The notes under the pieces were generated by a model that worked only from the letters and a program-made list of their open reading frames with translations, had not been told where the DNA came from and did not search any database. From an uncultured Bacilli bacterium (GTDB lineage Bacteria; Bacillota_I; Bacilli_A; RF39; UBA660), in assembly GCA_934122395.1 (NCBI GenBank), contig CAKOWQ010000002.1, positions 259,542-323,541 on the forward strand: DNA of 64,000 bases, read 5' to 3'. A program made the translations under genes and the position numbers. Shown here piece by piece: positions 59,954-64,000 of the stretch (position 1 is the first letter of the stretch; the number at the start of each line of letters is the position of its first letter).

Positions 59954-60511
59954 ATGAAAATTAGATTAGCTGGCGATCTTCAGCCAGATAGTATTGTTGA
60001 TGGTGAGGGCATAAGAGCTGTTGTATGGATGCAGGGATGCAGTCACAACTGTAAAGGTTGTCATAATCAAATGACTCATGATTTTAATGGAGGATTTCTT
60101 GCAGATACAGAAGATCTAAAAGTAGAAATCTCTAAATTAAAGTTAGTAGATGGCATTACGTTATCTGGTGGCGATCCTATGTTTCAAGTTGAAGCATCGC
60201 TTGATATTGCTAAATTTTGCCATAGCATTGATCTCAATGTTTGGTGCTATACAGGATATACTTTTGAACAATTATTAGAAATTGCTAAAGTAAATCCTAA
60301 AATGCTAGAATTATTAAAAGAATTGGATGTAGTAGTAGATGGCAAATTTATATTAGAAAAGAAAAGTGCTGATGTAAAATTTAGAGGTTCATCAAATCAA
60401 AGAATTATTGATGTACCTAAAAGTTTGAAACTAAACAAAGCGGTTTGTTTGGAAAAGTATGCAAATAATAGTGGTGAAAAACTTAAAAAGGAAAGTGTTA
60501 TTTATATTTAA
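59954..60511 (+). CDS. nrdG: Anaerobic ribonucleotide reductase activating protein (radical SAM)
   Basis: Generates the glycyl radical on NrdD using SAM and a 4Fe-4S cluster. 185 residues with MKIRLAGDLQPDSIVDGEGIR, the cluster motif CSHNCKGC (CxxxCxxC), LSGGDPMFQ and VDGKFILEKK...FRGSSNQRIIDV. It starts eight bases after the glycyl-radical gene and has no clear ribosome site (ATTTCTGAA), so its translation is probably coupled to the upstream small gene. Completes the three-gene operon. Confidence 0.95.
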   Translation: MKIRLAGDLQPDSIVDGEGIRAVVWMQGCSHNCKGCHNQMTHDFNGGFLADTEDLKVEISKLKLVDGITLSGGDPMFQVEASLDIAKFCHSIDLNVWCYTGYTFEQLLEIAKVNPKMLELLKELDVVVDGKFILEKKSADVKFRGSSNQRIIDVPKSLKLNKAVCLEKYANNSGEKLKKESVIYI

Positions 60512-60528
60512 CTTTCCTTTTTTTTACA
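60485..60528 (+). terminator. Terminator of the nrd operon
   Basis: Twelve-pair stem AAAAAGGAAAGT/ACTTTCCTTTTT covering the nrdG stop, followed by T. Confidence 0.85.
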
Positions 60529-60677
60529 ATATTTTTGGTTATAAGTATAAACATTGGTTAATAAAATTGTAATAGTAATTCACTAATTGGGAAAAGTATA
60601 AAAATATTTCGTTAATATCAACTGGAATTTTTGTAATAAAAATGATATTATATGTGTATATAATAGAGGTGAAATAT

Positions 60678-62480
60678 ATGTATCAGGATTTAAAAAATAT
60701 AATATTAGAAATCAATGATAATTACAATTTGCAAAATAAATACATATATGATCTTTTGGAAAAAGTAAAAAAAGACGAACAGTATCAAAATAAAGATAAG
60801 ATACTTGAACAATATGTTCTTTTAGAAAAAGATAAAATAAACAAGAAAAAAGAGATAGATAAATTTAATAAAGAAAAGAAATATAATAATTCTTTTGCTG
60901 AAAAAGGAATATATACATTAAATGACCTTTATAAATATATGAATGATAATTTTGAATATGGTGGGGTAGTATCATTAAATAATAGGAGACATAAATTACC
61001 ATTTGGATTGGTAAACGGTCCTGCCAAATATAACAAAATATATAACTATAATGATGAAAATGTTTTTAGATTCATTATAAAAATTTATCGAAAATTAGAT
61101 AGTAATGTAGAGGTTGTGAACAAAGTTTTAAAGCAATATCGAGATAATCCCAGCGAAATAACTTTATCAAAGGAATATCAAAAAATAATTTACCAAGTGG
61201 GAGATTATGCCCAAAGAAATTTATGGCACCATCGATCTGTCGATGAAATATTAAATGATCAGATATCGAATTGCTATGAATCAACACTTTTAGTTGGTGA
61301 ATTTCTAAAATTAATGAAGATAGACTATCAAAAGTATATTATTGGTAGGTACGATAATTTGGCATTATCACATATGTTTATAACTTATAAAGCTTTTGAT
61401 AAATATTATTATTTTGAACATGCCTTAAGAGATTTTAAGGGAATATATTCATATGATACTATAGAAGAATTAGAACATGATATATTTAATAAATATATTT
61501 ATTATGATAATAATTCTTTATCTAAAGATATAGATTATTCAAATTATTTTCTAAAACCAATTGATGACTTAAATACTGATGACAGGTTTGATGATTATTT
61601 AAATTATTTTAATACTATTTCTTCAATTGAATGTTCTATTGGTATATATAATAGATTGATTTCATTAACTGATTTAGTATTTAAAGGTATATTAGGCATT
61701 GGAACAATATATGATAATGGCATTAATATGTTCTATAATGATATTAATTTACCATCAAAAGAGGATTGTTGTGATATAGAGCTTTGGAAAACAAAGATAC
61801 ACAAAATAATTCGCAAACATATTGTTAATATTGGATTTTATGTAATAAATGAAAAATATATAATTTATTCATTAGATGCAAATAACGGTTTTATTAAATA
61901 TGATAATATTATAAGTATTGGTGATTCTACTGTTAATTCACAATTATTATATAGTAAAGATAAGACCTCTAATGTGTTTAGAATATCATATTTAGATAAA
62001 TTGTTGAAAGATAATAATATTTCATACATGAAGGAAATATTAATGTATTCAGTATCTTTAAACAATAAAAAAGATTTGTATGATTATGGTTGCTTTTTTG
62101 TAACTGCTTTAAGCAGAAATTTATTAAAAAGTATTAACAATAATCATAAGTATGTATTATGGAATAATGAATTAATAAATTTATCTGGAGATATTGAAGT
62201 AATATCTGGTATCACTACTTTAGATAATATTTTAAGTCAAGTATCAAAGATAGCTATTGCTATAAAAACTTTAAGTGATTCTATTTATTTAATAACTAAT
62301 AAGGACTACAGCACTGACTTTGTTAATTGTTTTAATGATTATTTAGTATATATGTTAGATGTTTCAAACATTGATGTTAGTACACTTAGAAATAATGTAA
62401 CTGTTAAAGGCAATAAATTTGTAGATACTATGGTTACTAATCTATTAAATAAGTTAATACAAAAGACAAATAATAATTAA
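60678..62480 (+). CDS. Transglutaminase-like (papain-fold) protein, hypothetical
   Basis: 600 residues, no membrane helix or signal. The first 75 are helical and charged; about 90-300 form a transglutaminase-like core with NCYESTLLVGEFLKLM (Cys), LSHMFITYKAFDKYYYFEHAL (His, then Glu) and GIYSYDTIEELEHDIF. The last 250 residues are unrecognised, with a Cys pair (KEDCCDIE). ATG at 60678 follows AGAGGTGAAATAT; the longer frame covers the promoter (TATAAT 60659-60664). It may be a peptidase or a cross-linking enzyme; substrate and role unknown. Confidence 0.55.
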   Translation: MYQDLKNIILEINDNYNLQNKYIYDLLEKVKKDEQYQNKDKILEQYVLLEKDKINKKKEIDKFNKEKKYNNSFAEKGIYTLNDLYKYMNDNFEYGGVVSLNNRRHKLPFGLVNGPAKYNKIYNYNDENVFRFIIKIYRKLDSNVEVVNKVLKQYRDNPSEITLSKEYQKIIYQVGDYAQRNLWHHRSVDEILNDQISNCYESTLLVGEFLKLMKIDYQKYIIGRYDNLALSHMFITYKAFDKYYYFEHALRDFKGIYSYDTIEELEHDIFNKYIYYDNNSLSKDIDYSNYFLKPIDDLNTDDRFDDYLNYFNTISSIECSIGIYNRLISLTDLVFKGILGIGTIYDNGINMFYNDINLPSKEDCCDIELWKTKIHKIIRKHIVNIGFYVINEKYIIYSLDANNGFIKYDNIISIGDSTVNSQLLYSKDKTSNVFRISYLDKLLKDNNISYMKEILMYSVSLNNKKDLYDYGCFFVTALSRNLLKSINNNHKYVLWNNELINLSGDIEVISGITTLDNILSQVSKIAIAIKTLSDSIYLITNKDYSTDFVNCFNDYLVYMLDVSNIDVSTLRNNVTVKGNKFVDTMVTNLLNKLIQKTNNN

Positions 62481-62554
62481 ATATTTAATTGGTGGTTAAT
62501 AGACACACAAAGAAAAAGGAATTCTTAATACCCTATAGTAGGGGGGTGAGAAAT

Positions 62555-63391
62555 ATGGCAACGTTAGGAGTAGATGTCAGTTATTATCAAGGAAATATTG
62601 ATTGGGTTAGCCTAAAAAATAGTGGAGTTAAGTTTGCAATACTAAGAATAGGTTATACAGGTTATGCATCAAGTAAAATTAAAGCAGTTGATCCAATGTT
62701 TGAAGTTTATTATAAAAATGCTAAAGCTGTTGGTATACCAGTTGGTGCATACTATTTTTCAAGAGCTACAACTGTAGATGAAGGTATTAATGAAGCTTCA
62801 TTTGTATTAAAACAATTAGAGGGCAAACAATTTGAATATCCGATATATATAGATGTTGAAGATAATTATTACCAAGATAAAGTTAGTAAAGATAGTTTAA
62901 CTTCAGCAGTAAAGGCTTTTTGCAAAACTATAGAGGATAAAAAGTATTATGTAGGTATATATGCTAATTTATATTGGTTAAATAACAAACTTAACTTGAA
63001 TGAATTAAAGCAATATGATAAATGGGTAGCACAATGGAGTAGTAAAAATACATTTAAAGGAAGTTATGGTATGTGGCAATATTCAAGCACTGGTAATGTT
63101 GGGGGATTAACACCAGTGGATCTAAATTATTCTTATAAAAATTTTCCGCAGATAATGATTGATTATGGATTAAACGGTTATAAAAAAGAAGAACCACAAG
63201 AACCGCCAAAAGAAATTCCTTCTGATAACGAACCTGTTGAAGAACCAAAAGAAGATGAAAGTGACAATGATAATAATAATGATGATAATGAAGACAAAGA
63301 AGTTACAAATAAAGGATTGATTAGGAATTTAATTGTTCAATTATTGAAACTAATAAAATTAGTTATACGTTTTCTTAAAAAAACATTGTAG
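62555..63391 (+). CDS. GH25 lysozyme without signal peptide, cationic amphipathic tail
   Basis: N-acetylmuramidase domain (about 1-195): GVDVSYYQGNIDW, AILRIGYTG, VGAYYFSRATTVDEG, the catalytic acids in IDVED, and GSYGMWQYSSTG. A Pro/Glu/Asp/Asn-rich acidic linker (about 205-250) is followed by a basic amphipathic helix (LIRNLIVQLLKLIKLVIRFL). There is no signal peptide, as in endolysins. ATG at 62555 follows AGGGGGGTGAGAAAT; the frame from 62489 upstream has no site. No holin or phage genes are nearby. 278 residues. Confidence 0.88.
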   Translation: MATLGVDVSYYQGNIDWVSLKNSGVKFAILRIGYTGYASSKIKAVDPMFEVYYKNAKAVGIPVGAYYFSRATTVDEGINEASFVLKQLEGKQFEYPIYIDVEDNYYQDKVSKDSLTSAVKAFCKTIEDKKYYVGIYANLYWLNNKLNLNELKQYDKWVAQWSSKNTFKGSYGMWQYSSTGNVGGLTPVDLNYSYKNFPQIMIDYGLNGYKKEEPQEPPKEIPSDNEPVEEPKEDESDNDNNNDDNEDKEVTNKGLIRNLIVQLLKLIKLVIRFLKKTL

Positions 63392-63494
63392 TAAATTGCC
63401 AAAAAATGTCAAAAATTACCAATTATTTTCTACTCTTATAATTTGACTAGATACTTGTATAAGGTATATACTATACTCATTAGGAGGGATTTGT

Positions 63495-63767
63495 GTGGCA
63501 AAAACAATTAGTGAGCAAAAAAAGCAAGAATTAACAACAAGATTAAGTAGGATCGAAGGTCAAGTTAGAGGAATAAAACAAATGATAAATGATGATAGAT
63601 ATTGTGATGATATTTTGATTCAAGTTTCAGCTATAATTAACTCCTTAAAAGGTTTTAGCAAGACTATATTAAAAGATTATATTTCTACTAAAATTGCAGA
63701 AGATTTAAAAAACGGAAATGATAATGCGATTGAAGAGATGATTACTTTATTTGGACGTATTGATTAA
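63495..63767 (+). CDS. CsoR/FrmR-family repressor lacking the usual metal ligands
   Basis: 90-residue four-helix DNA-binding repressor (DUF156). RLSRIEGQVRGIKQMIN and YCDDILIQVSAIINSL match the family. The copper-sensor triad is Cys-His-Cys; only the first Cys (YC) is kept. The His and the second Cys of the LLxxHLxxC segment are replaced (KDYISTK), so Cu(I) sensing is improbable, and the Cys-Cys pair of the persulfide sensor CstR is also missing. GTG start at 63495 follows AGGAGGGATTTGT. No target gene is in the window; it may continue to a neighbour past 64000. Confidence 0.88.
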   Translation: MAKTISEQKKQELTTRLSRIEGQVRGIKQMINDDRYCDDILIQVSAIINSLKGFSKTILKDYISTKIAEDLKNGNDNAIEEMITLFGRID

Positions 63768-63794
63768 AGGACATTAAGTCCTTTAATTTTTTTT
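63764..63794 (+). terminator. Terminator of the CsoR-like gene
   Basis: Stem TTAAAGGAC/GTCCTTTAA with ATTAA loop and eight T. Confidence 0.88.
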
Positions 63795-63814
63795 GAAAAA
63801 AGTTAAAATATGTA

Positions 63815-63842
63815 TTGACTTTATTAATCTATATGATATAAT
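63815..63842 (+). promoter_or_regulatory. Promoter of tRNA-Gly
   Basis: TTGACT (63815-63820), 16-nt spacer, TATAAT (63837-63842) with TGA extension, 19 bases before the mature 5' end. Confidence 0.75.
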
Positions 63843-63861
63843 TTTAGATGTCTACTTAATT

Positions 63862-63935
63862 GCGGATGTAGTTTAATGGTAGAACCTCAGCCTTCCAAGC
63901 TGACTACGTGGGTTCGATTCCCATCATCCGCTCCA
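63862..63935 (+). tRNA. tRNA-Gly (TCC anticodon)
   Basis: Cloverleaf with acceptor GCGGATG/CATCCGC, D-arm, anticodon stem TCAGC/GCTGA around CTTCCAA (anticodon TCC at 63894-63896), T-arm TGGGTTCGATTCCCA and encoded CCA. 74 nt. Confidence 0.98.
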
Positions 63936-63978
63936 GATTGATAGGAAACTCGAACTTTTCGAGTTTAAGTAATAAATG

Positions 63979-64000
63979 CTAACTAGAAATAGTTAGTTTT
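63979..64000 (+). terminator. Likely terminator after tRNA-Gly, cut by window edge
   Basis: Stem CTAACTA/TAGTTAG, GAAA loop, T run that reaches the window end. A second hairpin AAACTCGA/TCGAGTTT (63946-63966) precedes it. Confidence 0.65.

Noticed and set aside
1..64000. TGA read as tryptophan (mycoplasma code)
   Set aside because: All long proteins are intact under the standard code and Trp is TGG; nothing needs TGA as sense here. Only the absence of TGA stops remains notable.
1..64000. CRISPR arrays, insertion sequences, integrases or prophage
   Set aside because: No regularly spaced repeats, transposase, integrase or structural phage genes were found; the GH25 gene alone is not evidence of a prophage.

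Overview
This window is a contiguous stretch of a low-GC (by eye about 30 % G+C or less), Gram-positive-type chromosome. The order eno-secG-rnr-(capA)-smpB-ssrA, the SAM-I riboswitch, the glmS ribozyme, CIRCE-like operators, cdaA-ybbR, a FemAB-type transferase and a CotJ spore-coat pair point to an anaerobic, possibly spore-forming member of the Bacilli/Erysipelotrichia/RF39-like lineages of the gut. Anaerobic life is indicated by pyruvate:ferredoxin oxidoreductase and a class III ribonucleotide reductase. No phage, transposon, integrase or CRISPR array was seen. Of the 55 genes whose stop codon is visible, 41 end in TAA, 14 in TAG and none in TGA, and tryptophan is written TGG throughout.

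Layout. 1-5300: central housekeeping block (enolase 3' end, SecG, RNase R, a CapA-like surface phosphatase, SmpB and tmRNA). 5400-11140: envelope block (LiaF-like protein, YjdF-like membrane protein, FemAB ligase, c-di-AMP cyclase CdaA and its regulator YbbR). 11160-12400: a strong promoter driving a large structured non-coding RNA of about 570 nt whose ends pair, followed directly by a four-helix membrane protein of the OapA type; this looks like an OLE ribonucleoprotein locus. 12440-16160: three exported or surface genes. 16200-22100: pyruvate oxidoreductase and RecG, with two candidate small RNAs on either side of recG. 22200-25500: small membrane proteins, then metK (a compact form) under a SAM-I riboswitch. 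25500-35540: a 1278-residue protein with a metallophosphoesterase end, two fused ABC transporters and a lone Clp-type AAA+ domain. 35580-37625: glmS with its ribozyme.

From 37600 to 47540 genes lie on the minus strand: ClpB without its N-domain under a CIRCE-like operator, a diacylglycerol-kinase-like gene, a glucosaminidase-like protein, a PLP enzyme of the YnbB family, a short-chain reductase, a CotJA-CotJB fusion with CotJC, a DUF308 protein, a DHH phosphoesterase and a cysteine-peptidase-like protein; tRNA-His lies among them on the plus strand. From 47600 onward genes are again on the plus strand: a UvrD-like helicase, an esterase/acyltransferase/DUF6320 cluster, a CmpB-like protein, an RluA-type pseudouridine synthase, Hsp20 under a second CIRCE-like operator, a histidine phosphatase, DUF1003, the anaerobic ribonucleotide reductase genes, a transglutaminase-like protein, a GH25 lysozyme, a CsoR-like repressor and tRNA-Gly.

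The most unusual points are the OLE-like RNA with its OapA-like partner, an anaerobic ribonucleotide reductase whose glycyl-radical domain is a separate 61-residue product behind an in-frame TAG and its own ribosome binding site, the absence of TGA stops, the large multidomain metallophosphoesterase protein, and two candidate C-rich small RNAs. All assignments come from reading sequence and remembered family features; no database search was possible.
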